Part shown: positions 36,704-48,813 of the stretch, piece after piece
How positions within the stretch are numbered: the stretch's first letter is position 1
How the letters are laid out: each line of letters starts with the position of its first letter
Assembly: GCF_010015445.1 (NCBI RefSeq)
Contig: NC_053121.1
Coordinates: 26,913,934 to 26,977,933, forward strand
Direction: 5' to 3'
Length of the DNA stretch: 64,000 bases
Source of the DNA: Perca fluviatilis
Taxonomy: Eukaryota > Chordata > Actinopteri > Perciformes > Percidae
Position numbers and translations under genes: made by a program
The notes under the pieces: generated by a model
Database searches by the model: none
Told to the model about the DNA's origin: nothing
What the model saw: only the letters and a program-made list of their open reading frames with translations

Positions 36704-37703
36704 TTAATCATAACAATTACATATAAATAGTCAAGCTGTTGGGGTCCTTGAAATGTTTATGGTTAAAATATCATAATTACACTATCATGTTTATGTCCTG
36801 TGGAAAACATATTGCTGCTTTGTCTGTAAACATCTCTCCAGCATATTTGAAGAAAAGCAGCACAAGAAGCTTCTTGCTGCTGTCCTGTCAGGGGGAGAGT
36901 GAATTTGCTGAGCCGAGTGTGTTGATATACAGTATATAGTACAAACAGCTGCCAACATGAACAGGCTGGGGACCGCACACACACACACTGTGAGTAGAAT
37001 TAAACCAGCAGTTGGGAAAAACTTTTTTTAAGGTGTAAAATTCCATTGCTGTTCAGTGCTGCTTTGGGTTACAACAGTTAAACTAAGTGTCAGGAAAAAG
37101 GAGGACAGGCTTGTGGCTCAGCCAGCAGCCGCTGCACCTTGGTAATTTACAGGTCTGCAAGCAGGAGCTCAACCAGCAAGAGTTGTAAGAGTACTTAGAG
37201 CTGTGATATGAACTACAGATCAGAAGAATGAGCTGCCGGTGGATGTATGATGTGTTCTTGTTGACTTTACTGCAGGGTTTTTATCTATGGGGATTTGAAT
37301 TTGCTTTTCTATGCAAGACTTTGGCAGATTTGGCAGAGAACCACAAGCCTGAGGTTTTGTGTATTTGTAGTGGTAGGTTGGAGAATTTTCAGTGTTTTAT
37401 GCCTCAGATAAAATGAATGCATTTATACTTTGCTCTGAGGCAATGTTATATGTACACTGCTTTATCCCTTTGTGTATTGTGTGTCAAGTTTAACTTTGGT
37501 CAGGTCTTGTATTTATTAAACTTTAAATGATTCCACTACTGTAAAAGGTCAATTTAGAAGTTGAACATGTTTTAAGTGTGAGGAATATAACACATTTATC
37601 AAGAAACTGTGTCAGAGTGAACTTTAATAGAAGATCTCAAGTGATACCATGTAGCCAATGAAACAAAGATCAGACTATGATTATCTGCTCCATTAATTAT
37701 TAA
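36704..37703. other. No gene seen
   Basis: About 1 kb of unassigned sequence before the second copy of the duplicated segment. Confidence 0.45.
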
Positions 37704-37800
37704 AAGTATCAGCAAAAACATGTAATTTATTTATTATACATTCATTTATTATTCATTATTTAAGGTTTCTTTAATTTGTGTAGAATCCTTATATTAATAA

Positions 37801-37958
<158 letters not shown>

Positions 37959-38168
37959 CTCTACTGGTCAAGTTTGGGGTCACTTTTTTCCATTCCACTC
38001 CATTATAGACAGAATACCAGCTGAGATCAGTTGCATTGTTTTTTTTTAACCAGGGCAGCAGTTTTCAGATTACATTATGTGCTTACATAATTGCAAAAGG
38101 GTTCTCCAATGTTTTCTCAGATTATGATGATATCAGATTAGTAAACAGAACGTGCCTATATATATATA

Positions 38169-38678
38169 CAGTACAGGCCAAAAGTTTGGACACACCTTCT
38201 CATTCAATGTGTTTCTTTATTTTTATGACTATTTACATTGTAGATTCTCACTGAAGGCATCAAAACTATGAATGAACACATATGGAATTATGTACTTAAC
38301 AAAAAAGTGTGAAATAACTGAAAACATGTCTTATATTTTAGATTCTTCAAAGTAGCCACCCTTTGCCTTTTTTGATAACTCTGCAAACCCTTGGTGTTCT
38401 CTCAATGAGCTTCATGAGGTAGTCACCTGAAATGGTTTTCACTTCACAGGTGTGCTTTGTCAGGGTTAATTAGTGGATTTTTTCCCTTATTAATAAAAAA
38501 GCAAAAGGTGGCTACTTTGAAGAATCTAAAATATAAGACATGTTTTCAGTTATTTCACACTTTTTTGTTAAGTACATAATTCCATATGTGTTCATTCATA
38601 GTTTTGATGCCTTCAGTGAGAATCTACAATGTAAATAGTCATGAAAATAAAAAGGAAATGCATTGAATGAGAAGGCGT
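38169..38678. mobile_element. Tc1/mariner-type MITE with long inverted repeats, copy 3 (3' truncated)
   Basis: Starts CAGTACAGGCCAAAAGTTTG after a TA, the most complete left end of the three. The right arm ends early at ATTGAATGAGAAGGCGTC, missing the terminal CCAAACTTTTGGCCTG block. Confidence 0.84.
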
Positions 38679-38688
38679 CTTTAACCTT

Positions 38689-38689
<1 letters not shown>

Positions 38690-38733
<44 letters not shown>

Positions 38734-38756
38734 ATATATACCATATATATTGTGGG
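38690..38756. repeat. (TA)n microsatellite
   Basis: About 20 TA units followed by imperfect CATATATA repeats at the truncation point of the MITE. Confidence 0.92.
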
Positions 38757-39371
38757 TTATTATACTGATTGTACTGGGGTGGGTGATTATGTTAATGGGT
38801 TGTTGGTGCAAAATGTAAAAAAATGTGTTTAAAATGATATATATTTCATGCATATTTGTTATCTTGCTATGAATATATAATATAAAATATATGATGCATA
38901 CATATGCAAAATATATAATATATACAGGAAGTATTTAAAGTTGAATGAGGTGTGGGAAAAATAACAAGCTTTGGCTTCTCCCTGCTCCATTTTGGCCACA
39001 TTGAACATATTGTTTTTCCTTTTGGTGTGTTGCTACGCACTTATTGTGTTTTTATATTTAATTTTATTATTTTGTTTGCAATAAAAAGAAAGGGAAAAAA
39101 GAAGATATAGGCCTGACCTAATATAACCTAAAAGGAAATAGGCTGAAAGGAAAAGAAGAAAAAAAGCAAACTGGAGATTATAATACCACATTGCCAAGGC
39201 CAGACAATGAATGCCACATGTTGTTAGCACCACTAATAAATACAAAAAAAGGATCAAATGTTCAAATCATATACAAATACTTGGCTAAAACTACCCTACC
39301 TACTATCACACATATTCTTTATACACTTCAGCTAACCTGTTATTCACCATGACCAAGAATATTATTTTATC
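38757..39371. other. No gene seen
   Basis: AT-rich DNA with nothing assigned. Confidence 0.45.
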
Positions 39372-39659
39372 ACTAGCTAAGTTTCCATCCACTTGTCAAT
39401 CGAATTATCTGAAGTTCGGTAAAAAAACTCATGCGAATAAAGCTGGTAAAAGTGTGTTTCCATCCAACAGCTTTAAAGCGAATAAAAACCTGTGCGTAAT
39501 GACGTCACATGCTGTTTTGCGATAAAATTGGTATATCGATTTGATTTGAGACATTTTAAGGTGTTATTTTTGCACTGAATCGCACAACATTCAAGCGAAC
39601 TTTTGCGAACAAAGTTTTGCTAGACAAAAGTAATAGTTGTTGTTAATATTAGAAGCCAA

Positions 39660-39823
39660 GGAAGCTACGATGGGCCTTTGGCCGAGGATCTGATCCAGCT
39701 CATCAAAAAGGTGGAACTTGCCTTTTATTTTCCCTCCGGCACCGCTGCGAGACAACTCTCTTTTTTGAGACATGTATCGCTGTTTGAGCGCCTTCCATTT
39801 ACTCCGCAGGACGTCCCACGGCT
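39660..39823 (-). pseudogene. Myb/SANT-like DNA-binding protein remnant of the Harbinger element
   Basis: The minus strand reads PWDVLRSKWKALKQRYMSQK, then ELSRSGAGGKIKGKFHLFDE, then LDQILGQRP. This is the third-helix and tail pattern of Myb/SANT-like proteins (W..LK..Y......SG.G......F.ELD.ILG.RP). In PIF/Harbinger elements this protein helps the nuclease enter the nucleus and bind DNA. The inserted MITE breaks the frame just upstream, at 39831. Upstream codons lie beyond 40736, and no nuclease gene is present. Confidence 0.7.
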
Positions 39824-39831
39824 TGTCGTAA

Positions 39832-40735
39832 GGGACATTCTAAAACGCTTAACGTGAAAAAGCTTAACGTGGTTTAATGTATCTAAACAACGATCAATCA
39901 TCACCAGATGTATCATGGTCATATCTTGTCATGAACACTTAAGTCTGTCAAAAAAACTAAATCGAAATCCAACGATTATAGAAGTTATCTCACGTTAATG
40001 TTTTCTTCATCATTGTGTCAGATAACGTCCATAATATTTGGGCATTGGGTTAGATTTGACCGTTTAAAGTGGTTATGATGAGCAATATAGGAGAGGAGTT
40101 TGGTGATGATTGATCGTTGTTTAGATTAAACCATGTTAAGCTTTTTCACATTAGGACTTATAAAGCCAATGAGAACCGTAGAGAGTCAACCCCCAGCCGC
40201 TCCGCTGCCCTGCTGTGAAGCAGAAACGCTTTATGTCAGATAACGTTCATAATAATTGGACATTGGGTTAGATTATTTGACAGTTTTCAGTGGTTATGAG
40301 GAGCAATATGAGAGAGAAATTTGGTGATGATTGATCATTGTTTAGGTACATTCAACATTAAGCTTTTCCATAGGCTCTAATGAAGCAGAAACACTTAATG
40401 TCAGATAATGTCCATAATAATTGGACTTTGGGTTCGAGTTTTTGACAGTTTTCAGTGGTTATGAGGAGCAATATGAGAAAGAAATTAGGTAATCATTGAT
40501 CATTGTTTAGGTACATTAAACCACGTTAGCTTTTTCCTCGCCATAGGGCCAATTGATGAAGAAAACATTAACGTGAGATAACTTCTATAATCGTTGGATT
40601 TCGATTTAGTTTTTTTTGACAGGCTTAAGTGTTCATGACAAGATATGACCATGATACATCTGGTGATGATTGATTGTTGTTTAGATACATTAAACCACGT
40701 TAAGCTTTTTCACGTTAAGCGTTTTAGAATGTCCC
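39832..40735. mobile_element. hAT-like MITE with about 190 bp inverted arms
   Basis: Begins GGGACATTCTAAAACGCTTA and ends with its complement, with 8 bp duplications TGTCGTAA at 39824-39831 and 40736-40743. The inverted arms run on through TTAACGTGGTTTAATGTATC for nearly 190 bp. The core contains several diverged direct repeats of the type GATTGATCGTTGTTTAG and TTGGGTTAGAT. No coding capacity. Confidence 0.84.
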
Positions 40736-41206
40736 TGTCGTAACCTTTGTTGGTCATTTCCTTCGCGAGCTCCTATGGCGTTTCTTAGATTTTTGCTATC
40801 TAAAATAGCCGTTATATTTTTCTGGTAAATTAAATTTTAAAAGTATCTCGTCTCGTCATTTGTCCGCTTACATCTGTTTTTGTTGACAGCTGTCATGTGT
40901 GCAAACAGAGCGGAAATACTGGGCGGAAATGAACTAAAACTTCTCCTTCTTCGTTTTGTGGCGGGTTGCAACCATAAAATGAACTAAAACTTAATCGCAA
41001 TTCATTATTTATTTGGCAAATAACGTTTCCATCAGCGTTTATCGCATAAGCCGTATATCGATCAAGAGAAAATCCGATGAGACCAAACGTATTTTCTTTG
41101 AGTCGATATTCATGAAATTCAGTCGGATTTTACTGTTTCCATAAGGCATTTTTCATTCGATATCACTTAATTCGGATAAAAACGTGTGGATGGAAACATA
41201 GCTACT

Positions 41207-41798
41207 CACTCCTTAACATGTTACATCAAACAAAAAATGGGATGTACTCTTAAACAACTTGATTGTTTTTAAGTTGTGAGAAATTTGATAAATGGCTTTT
41301 TCTTACGTTTATGAGTAGAAGTAAAAGCTAAGGATTTTTTACTTTTATCTTTAACTTACTGTCCAAAATTTGACTTTTAGCAGTTAAAAATGTGCTCTGT
41401 TTTTCAGTTGCAGTATTCTTGGGCCAGATGTTGTCATGAAAACTTTTCGTGGAAGAGTTTAGAGTGTATGTGTGGTGTCTGTACAGGTGTGTGACAGCAT
41501 TGTCAGTCCGAGCAGCTGCAGCCTTTTGAGCAGAGGTCATAGGTCACTGAGACAGGAAGTGCCAAGAGGCCGGATGTTGAACCTCTGTGCGGTAGTTGAA
41601 CAAACAACTTCATGAAGAGGAAAGTATTGTAAATGACGTGAATTTGTTGTAAAAGTCAATACAGACACAGCTGGAACACACCGGGTACGTAAGTGTCGCG
41701 TAGCGTAGATACGTGCCTGATCGTGCGCCTGGCCATTCACACCAGACATGTATTTCTACGTGCAGATCATATAGCGATCTTTCTCTTTTTTCTCTTTT

Positions 41799-41802
<4 letters not shown>
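41207..41802. other. No gene seen
   Basis: Non-coding DNA before the TC/TG arrays. Confidence 0.45.

Positions 41803-41839
<37 letters not shown>
41803..41839. repeat. (TC)n microsatellite
   Basis: About 18 TC units. Confidence 0.95.
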
Positions 41840-41842
<3 letters not shown>

Positions 41843-41876
41843 AAAGAGACCTGCTGAGTGGAGAAAACTGTGGTAA

Positions 41877-41878
<2 letters not shown>

Positions 41879-41909
<31 letters not shown>

Positions 41910-41937
41910 TGTGTGTGTGTGCGTGTGTGTGTGTGTG
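41879..41937. repeat. (TG)n microsatellite
   Basis: TG units interrupted by TATG and TGCG. It lies about 320 bases upstream of the enox2 exon. Confidence 0.95.
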
Positions 41938-42260
41938 GATAACATTGGTGCCGAAAATAAAAATAGCTACGCTGCTATATGTGACGCTTACGCGCCCGGT
42001 GTGTTTTGGCTGTTAGGCTGAAAGCAGGGTGACAGAATTGAAACGAGGGTGGAGATCACAACGCACTTGTGTCAGTGAGGTGTGAAATTTTGTCGCAAAC
42101 GAAAGCCACCTTAAATTTAATTATGGTTTTGACCCTGGGCTTTCCTTTAACCCATCTAAATCAATGCTCATCTTTTTTTGGGCGGGGAACTCGAATAACG
42201 ATCCGAAAAGGGAATTTTAAATCTCACTCTTTCTTTCCTCTTGTGTGTCTCTCTCTCCAG

Positions 42261-42392
42261 TTGCAAACCATAACATGACCATGGCTTCTAACTCCATGAC
42301 AATGCCCATGTCAGACCCCAGCGCCTGGGCAACAGCCATGAGCAACCTGGGAATGCCTCCGATAAGCATGACTGGACATCAGCCCATACCAG
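42261..42392 (+). CDS. enox2: ENOX2 (Ecto-NOX disulfide-thiol exchanger 2), one internal N-terminal exon
   Basis: A pyrimidine-rich acceptor (TCTCTCTCCAG, ending 42260) and a GTACCA donor (42393) bound 132 bases. The exon starts with the last two bases of a codon and ends with one base of the next. The peptide runs ANHNMTMASNSMTMPMSDPS, AWATAMSNLGMPPISMTGHQ, PIP. This is the conserved N-terminal segment of ENOX proteins; PMSDPxAWATAMxNLGM fits ENOX2, whereas ENOX1 has SVTDP. The trailing G would join a D codon, as in PDFDP of ENOX2. The family has an RRM and coiled coils further on and acts at the cell surface as hydroquinone/NADH oxidase and disulfide-thiol exchanger. An in-frame ATG at 42275 could be an alternative start. 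The preceding and next exons are not in view. Confidence 0.88.
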
Positions 42393-42589
42393 GTACCACA
42401 GAAAACATGCTACATGCTGCCAAACAGATCACACAGTCCCGCACAGAAATGCGTTGTGTTGTACGGGGAATATATTGATGTGGGAATTTCTATCCCACAG
42501 CTCATAAAAATGAACTTGTTAGACTTACGTTGACACTTTTTGTGGTTGGAAGATATACTGTAAGTAAGGTATAGCTGCCTACATGTTTA

Positions 42590-42850
42590 GAGGTGGGAGA
42601 AACAGCCACCTAAAGGTTACAGAACCTTTTTTGGTTGTTGCCTTGAATCCACAGACTGGCTAGAACAAAATGTGTGTAGGAGGATGCATGAGTAACAGTG
42701 TTTCCTCCCCCTCCGCTGCCCTTGAGCAAGTCGTTGAGCATCAGCACGGGAGAAGTTGTTCTCATCGCACTGGGCAGCTCCCGATGCGTCAATGTTTGAA
42801 TGTCTAGAACTTCCCCTCCTCTGCATCTACTCCCCCAGGCAATTATAATG
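42590..42850 (+). mobile_element. Degenerate tRNA-related SINE
   Basis: GCCACCTAAAGGTTACAGAA (A-box-like), TTGCCTTGAATCC (B-box-like) and CTGCCCTTGAGCAAGTCGTT occur in the same order as in the antisense SINE at 36373-36703. Strongly diverged; it lies in the enox2 intron 200 bases after the donor. Confidence 0.5.
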
Positions 42851-43208
42851 AATAATGTGCTGTTAGCTCATTTTCTTGCTTAAGTAAAGGTTTGGAAATG
42901 GCAAATGTGTCCAAAGGATGATGACGTGTGTATGCTTTTATACGTACCTGTGTGGGGCCCGTGGGGGCTGTAAGTCATCCTTGTCTGACTGTTCACAGGA
43001 GGTCAGGATGTTTACAGTATATGTGGTAACCCCTTTAAGGAGTTGCCTCTCTGTTCCACGAGTTACTGAAGAGTTAGTAATCCTCATCCAGCCCCCATGG
43101 GGTTGACTAGCTTCATCCTGATTGGCTGAGCACATAAATGCACATTTTAGTATAGGTGAAAGATTTATGCAGTTTTTGAAATTATTTGATTTTTTTGCCC
43201 AGAGTTTG
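42851..43208. other. No gene seen (enox2 intron)
   Basis: Intron sequence without a recognised feature. Confidence 0.5.
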
Positions 43209-43251
43209 ATGGATGGATGGATGGATAGATAGATGGATAGATAGATAGATA
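43209..43251. repeat. GATG/GATA tetranucleotide microsatellite
   Basis: Ten or so units switching from GGAT to AGAT. Confidence 0.93.
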
Positions 43252-43700
43252 TCCTTTATTGTCATTGAACATGGTAACATACATTGAAATTTGGAGAGCT
43301 CTTCTGTTCAGTGAAAGAGTTTTAACAATAAAAACAAAACAAGACATCACATACATTCAGGACATAAGTATTAAATAAATAGATAAATAACATATAAGAA
43401 TTGCACATGAGAGGGGGTCAGTCATGGGATAAAATAGCAATGCATTTCAAATTTAAATGTTTTTCCATGTTGCCAGGTAATGTTATTTGCAGGAATTATG
43501 AGTTCTGATAGCCCAGGGGAAGAAACTGTTTTTGAGTCTGTTTGTCTCTTTATGCACCTGTACCACCTGCCAGAGGGCAGGAGGTTGAACAGGTGCTGAC
43601 TGGGGTGGGAAGGGTTGTTAATTATATGCCTTGCCCTGCTGAGACACAGAGAGCTGGAGATGTCCTCTAGAAGAGAGGATCTACACCTCTCACATGTCTG
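43252..43700 (-). repeat. Probable LINE-derived interspersed repeat (antisense)
   Basis: Begins TCCTTTATTGTCATTGAACA directly after the GATA array, a typical LINE 3' end read in reverse. It continues with GTTCTGATAGCCCAGGGGAA and CACCTGCCAGAGGGCAGGAG, which looks like degraded coding DNA. No intact frame; the clade is not determined. Confidence 0.45.
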
Positions 43701-43720
43701 TACAGCAGCCGGTTATCTTT

Positions 43721-44085
43721 GCTTAGCATAAAGACGGAAAGCAGGAAGAAACCGAGCTAGCCTGGCTCTGTCCTAAAGTAACAAAATCTGCCTACTAGCA
43801 TCTCTAAAGGCCACTGCGGAACTATTTGTTGGCCAAGCATAGTGATTTGAGGACAAGGACAAGACTTACTGATCGCACCAAAGAAATCTTGCACATACCC
43901 CCTGTAAAAAACAGAAATTGTCTTTTACTTTGTTTTTTGTACGATTAAACAAAGTATAGAGTAATACCTTGCTTGGCTAGCTTTGGAGGCACTTGTAGAC
44001 AGATTTTGTTACCTTTGGACTGAGCCGGGCTGGCTGTTTCCCCCTGTTTCCAGTCTTTATGCTAAGCTAAGCTAAGCTAAGCTAA
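43721..44085. mobile_element. Terminal-inverted-repeat element with AGCTA pentanucleotide end
   Basis: GCTTAGCATAAAGACGGAAA at 43721 is mirrored by CAGTCTTTATGCTAAGC ending at 44066. The inverted similarity continues inward (GAGCTAGCCTGGCTCTGTCC versus the complement of GGACTGAGCCGGGCTGGCTG). The right end is followed by five AGCTA units to 44085. No coding region. Confidence 0.7.
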
Positions 44086-46479
44086 ACAGTTGCTAGCTAG
44101 AGCTTCATGTCTAACAGACAGATATGAGAGTGGCATCTTATCTAACTCTCTGCAAGTAAAATAATTATCTTACATCCCAACATGTCAAACTCTTCCAATG
44201 GGAGACATATCAGCGGGCTCAGCCTATGTGCTTAGAAATAGAGTTATGATGTATAACTAGTGCCTGCTTTCATCAGGTCACATTTGGTCAGCAGCTGATA
44301 ATGTGCCAGCATGTAGTGTGTGTCTGTTGGCATATCAAATCTGCCAAGTTTACAACAGAGGGGTTTAAGAGAAGATAATGTTTCTGCATGCCAATCCCTT
44401 CTGTATAACCCAGCTCCTTTAAAGTCAATATATATAAACACATCAACATCCCATAATCCCTCTAAGGCCTGGTTTCTTAAACTACAGGTCACAACCCCAA
44501 CTGAGGCATGAGCAGACTTCTTTTGTTGAAGAGTAAGACTCAGTGGGTACCGCTATGCCCTGAAAACACTAATGCACAGTTACTGTGCTATAATACAAAC
44601 ACAGTCAACAATAAAAGAAATTATTTGTACAGAAACCATAAACTTAAGTACACAAGATGGACATTCAGTCTATGTTCTTCTCCATAGACAGTTTTGGTGT
44701 CACCATGAACAGGCAAGCATAAACAGCCCACTTTACTGAAATAAGAATATAGTTCCCCTGGTTAATTAACATAGTGTAATGTTGTGTTTGATATAAAAAA
44801 CAAAGCTTAATCTCCCAAATACCTCCGTTTTACAGGCAGTTTTAGACTAACAACAGTTCAGTTCTCAACTGGGTGTTGATTGGTACATCACACTAAAAAA
44901 GTGCTGAATTCCTCTAATGAGGAGCTGGTGTTGTCTGCCCATCAGGAATAGTGTTTTGTGTGAGAAATTTCACTCTTATATTGCTTTAATAAACTACACC
45001 TTTAACTCATCTACATTAATTTGCAAAGTGTCACAAGGAGTGTAACATTTATTCTGAGCCACATTTGAAAGGATATTTCTTTATGGAAAATCATATCTGA
45101 ACAATAAGAGACTTTGAGTACACTATGTTAAAGCTCAACTTTTCAAATCACAAGGTCTCATAACTATACTCTATTAACTTTCTACAGTACGTCATGTACA
45201 AAGAGTCAATAATTCCCATGGACAAGAGTAGCAGTAAAGTAGTAGTCATTAAAGGTCACCCCAGAGGAAAGAACTTTGAACCCCAGGGCTAAAAGCTTAA
45301 ATTATACTTTTTGCATAGCTCTCAGGGTCCACGAGGGTCTGAGAGATGTAAGCTTAGTCATCTGTGCATAAGTCTACATGCGGCCATAAAATTAATGAAT
45401 GCACCAACTGTAAATGTGGGAAAACGTCCCCTCATGTGGACACCTAATGTATTATAAACAGAATCACACCTACTGTCGGCCTTGGCATCTGCAACCGTGT
45501 TCATTTCGGATTATATTGTGTTTTAAGAAGCTTTAAAAGCAGCCACAGTAAAGGCTTGTTGTTAACATACATTATGTCGTTATTAATCATCATGCTAATA
45601 TTTGGTCCTTTTCTAACATGCTGGCTTCATTTATATGTCAAAGTAATGGTAAGTTGTCATTTAGACAAACGGTGACTTTAACATTAATGTTCTTTACTGC
45701 TTGATTCAGACCTGACAGCGAATTTATGTGAAAAGACAATGTTCATGTGATTATGACACCTGGTGAAGGAGAGATGGATTTTTAAAACCTATTTTGCCAT
45801 TGAAGTCTTAATAAATGACCACCCCCTGCTTCTCATAATGAATCCACTGATACATTCCTGCGTCAACTCCATCATTTAACGTTATTAGAGAGCAAATTCT
45901 GCTGCACGTTTTATAATATCGGACAGTGCACAAGCATTGAATGACGGGACACTCAGTGGAGATTCTTGTTTAATTCCTATTAGCTGACATGCTGTATGTG
46001 TTTGTTAGTTTTTTGCTGGATAGGCTATTCATTTATTGATCCATAAATTGCCATATATTTTGACTTTGTAAGTACAAGTTGTTTTTTTGTGTTTTGTGTT
46101 TTGCAAGTAGAAAATTGTTTTTATAGAGTGATCTGAAGAAGAATGAGAAGAACTTAAACACACACATGGCTCTTTCACAGCAGTTTATTAAATTTATTTT
46201 ATTTTCTTTGTGCATAACAGATGAAGATTGAGATTGCATTAGTGGGAATTTTATAGTCTTGAAATTGAAAGTTCGATTTGATCCCTGCCCAGGTCCCGTG
46301 TTGGTTTGTGTTGTCAAGTGGGAATGATCCAATTAAATTGGATACACTGAGCTGACTCTGGGAGATGGAGTTACGACTCAATGACTATGTAAGCAACACT
46401 CACATGCACACACACAAACATGCACAGAACAGTGGCTCAGTCCTAAAGGTTGGCTAGAGACATCTTCCTGTTTGGGTCA
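44086..46479. other. No gene seen (enox2 intron)
   Basis: About 2.4 kb of AT-rich intron-like DNA without recognised repeats. A GAACTTTGAACCCCAG sequence at 45271 was checked as a possible continuation of the enox2 reading frame but meets a stop at once and lacks an acceptor. Confidence 0.45.
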
Positions 46480-46880
46480 CAGACAAAAAGCTCAAGCTTT
46501 ACTTCAATGATCATTAGCTTGTGTAGCAGAACGATCTTGGCACTGTAATTGATGACAAGCTGACCTTCGAGCTTCATGTAGCTGCTGTGTTTAAAAAAGC
46601 TTGTGAGCTCATGTACTTTAATCGTAAGCTTCGAAGTTTTAATGTTGACAATACCATGAAATTGTTTTATTCCTGCTTTATTGAATCAGCCCTCACATCT
46701 TCCTTTGTCAGCTGGTACGGGTTGCTTGCCCACAGAAATAGAAACAGACTGCAGAGTATGACAAAGGTGTGCAGCAGCATTGCAGGCATGTCTTCATCTG
46801 TACATGGTTAGGACTTTGAAGAAGGCCCAGTCAATTAACAAATGGCCCCTCGGTGATACCAAAGGTATCCATGATCTCCG
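46480..46880 (+). pseudogene. Non-LTR retrotransposon reverse-transcriptase C-terminal relic
   Basis: The plus-strand translation gives LGTVIDDKLTFELHVAAVFK, then KLRSFNVDNTMKLFYSCFIE, then RNRLQSMTKVCSSIAGMSSS before a stop. This is the post-catalytic thumb region of LINE reverse transcriptases (YLG..ID..L.F..H.....KKA...L..LRKL). Earlier polymerase motifs and the 3' end are missing. Confidence 0.72.
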
Positions 46881-48723
46881 TTTTTCTCAAATTGCAGTTA
46901 ATAAGGGTAAGGATTAGCAAAGAACGCTGTTCAAAGACGCAGAACCTCATGGATTCAACATGGAAACTTGCTGCTACATGTCTTTTTTTTCAACTCATGA
47001 GCATAAATGAACAAATTTAACCAATCAGAGCACTGTGCCATTATTTTGTCCTTAAGAGAGCACACACCATCTCATTAAAAAAAATATTGGGCTCAGCCAA
47101 CATGAGACTTATAACACTTCATTAAAACTACTCTCAGAACACTGGATAAATATTTTAAAGCTGAGAGCTTTAAGATTAATGAAGCATTGGCCCGTGTGCA
47201 CATCTGTTTATTATTTTACAATGTCATTACAAACTAAGAGAGCACTTCATTGTTAAGTATTCTGCATTGAGAACATTACAGTCAGTCTTACCAATTCCCC
47301 TTTCCATAAGGTTAGGCTCCACTGTTTGGCTCTCCCTCTGTGATTAGTCATTTATCTGTCCTTGGTGGTAGTTTATTTTTTTTTTTTACCTTATTTGTGG
47401 TACTTAGCACATGCTTTTCATTTGTGTGTTCACTTCGCATACATGCATATGATTGTCATTTGAATCCATATTTACAAATTTGGGTGTGGAAGTTGCTGCC
47501 CTTTACTACCACAGTTCACTTATTTCATTTAATTTTTGGTATTTACTGCTTTCACACTCGGAACAGCCTCGGCCAGCTCTCCTCTCAAGAGTATCATAAA
47601 CATTACCGACAGAGTGGGAGCTGTCCCTGATGGAGATGGAGGGAAACACTCTCTTGCCCACACATCAAGAGGGAGAAGTGTATCGAGGGATTTAATCTGT
47701 GTGGCAAAGAATGGATAAGGCCTTAGTTGTGGTAATATATCTTCATTAAAGTCATTCTGCTGAAGCAGTTTCTGAATGGTGGTGTAGAGAGGACAGAGGG
47801 GAGGAGAAAGAGATGGAGAGGGAGGAGGGTCAGGTGAAGGGGACAGCTGTGGCTCCCCTCATGGATCATCTGGAACAGCAGCTGGTGCTTCCCTAGCTTT
47901 CCCTTTTCCTTCCTCCTCCCTCCTTCCCTATTCCTCCTCCCTCCCTCTCTCCCTCGCCAGCGCAAATTACCCAACATCTTCATTAATGTCTCATTACAGC
48001 TGAGTCAGCCGCTGCAACCCACAGCCACATTAGAGCACATGCTGTTCATCGGGTTTTTAGAGAGCTGAGAGCTTTCACAGTTTCAGCCTTCGCTCGGTTG
48101 CACTGAAAAACCCAAACGGTACATGCGATAAAGTAGGTCATGCTACAAACTGAGTACATATGAATTCAAGGAAATTACAAAATAAAACCTACAGACTTCA
48201 ATCTTAATCCTTAAAATCTAAAGTTGATATCATGTGTTTTCACTTATATTAAGGACTTGAATTAAGCTCTCCTTTAAACACCTTCAGTTTAAACAGTACT
48301 GTAATCGTTTCTGCTATCAGTCATTTTGTGAGAGCATTGGTTATTTTTTTTTTACATGATGCATATCTCTGTTCAGAACATTCTTTTTGAAGGACTCCTA
48401 CCAGTTCTTTTTCTTTGACTCCACCATCTCTGTCTGTCGCTTTCCCTTTAACCATTTATGAAGCGTATATATCTCAGGTCAATCAAAGTGGACTGCTAAG
48501 TGCAGTCTGAGTTATGACTGTGCATCTACTATCCCTGTTCTACCTGCACTTAAACAGGCAGCTGAAAGGAGACCTCTGCTGAACTTCATCCATAATCCAT
48601 AGGTTCAGTAGACTTTGGCAGGCGATGTACCTACACATTTATAGTCTGTTAGCCCTGAACCTCCTGCACATTTTGAGCCACTCTGAACATACTCAGCACA
48701 CGCATTCCTTCCCCCATGAGCCT

Positions 48724-48724
<1 letters not shown>
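46881..48724. other. No gene seen (enox2 intron)
   Basis: Includes a purine-rich stretch at 47785-47960 (AGGAGG and GGGAGGG on one strand). No exon or element boundary found. Confidence 0.45.

Positions 48725-48812
<88 letters not shown>
48725..48812. repeat. (CA)n microsatellite
   Basis: CA array with one AACAC interruption; the open frames over it are artefacts. Confidence 0.96.

Positions 48813-48813
<1 letters not shown>

Larger units (their letters stand above)
39375..41203. mobile_element. PIF/Harbinger-type element interrupted by a hAT-like MITE
   Basis: The ends AGCTAAGTTTCCATCCAC and, reverse-complemented, AGCTATGTTTCCATCCAC are inverted repeats, flanked by a 3 bp ACT duplication (39372-39374, 41204-41206). 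Three-base duplications fit PIF/Harbinger. The interior holds a minus-strand Myb/SANT-like remnant, the second gene of this superfamily. The subterminal parts share TCGATAT, GCGATAA and ATTCGGATAAA motifs. A 904 bp element (39832-40735) splits it. Confidence 0.78.

Noticed and set aside
43209..43251. CRISPR-like short repeat array
   Set aside because: Tetranucleotide GGAT/AGAT units without spacers; a simple microsatellite.
45271..45300. Next enox2 exon (GAACTTTGAACCCC)
   Set aside because: The frame meets a TAA within a few codons and no splice acceptor precedes it.
47785..47960. CpG island or promoter
   Set aside because: The block is purine/pyrimidine skewed but has few CpG and no linked exon.
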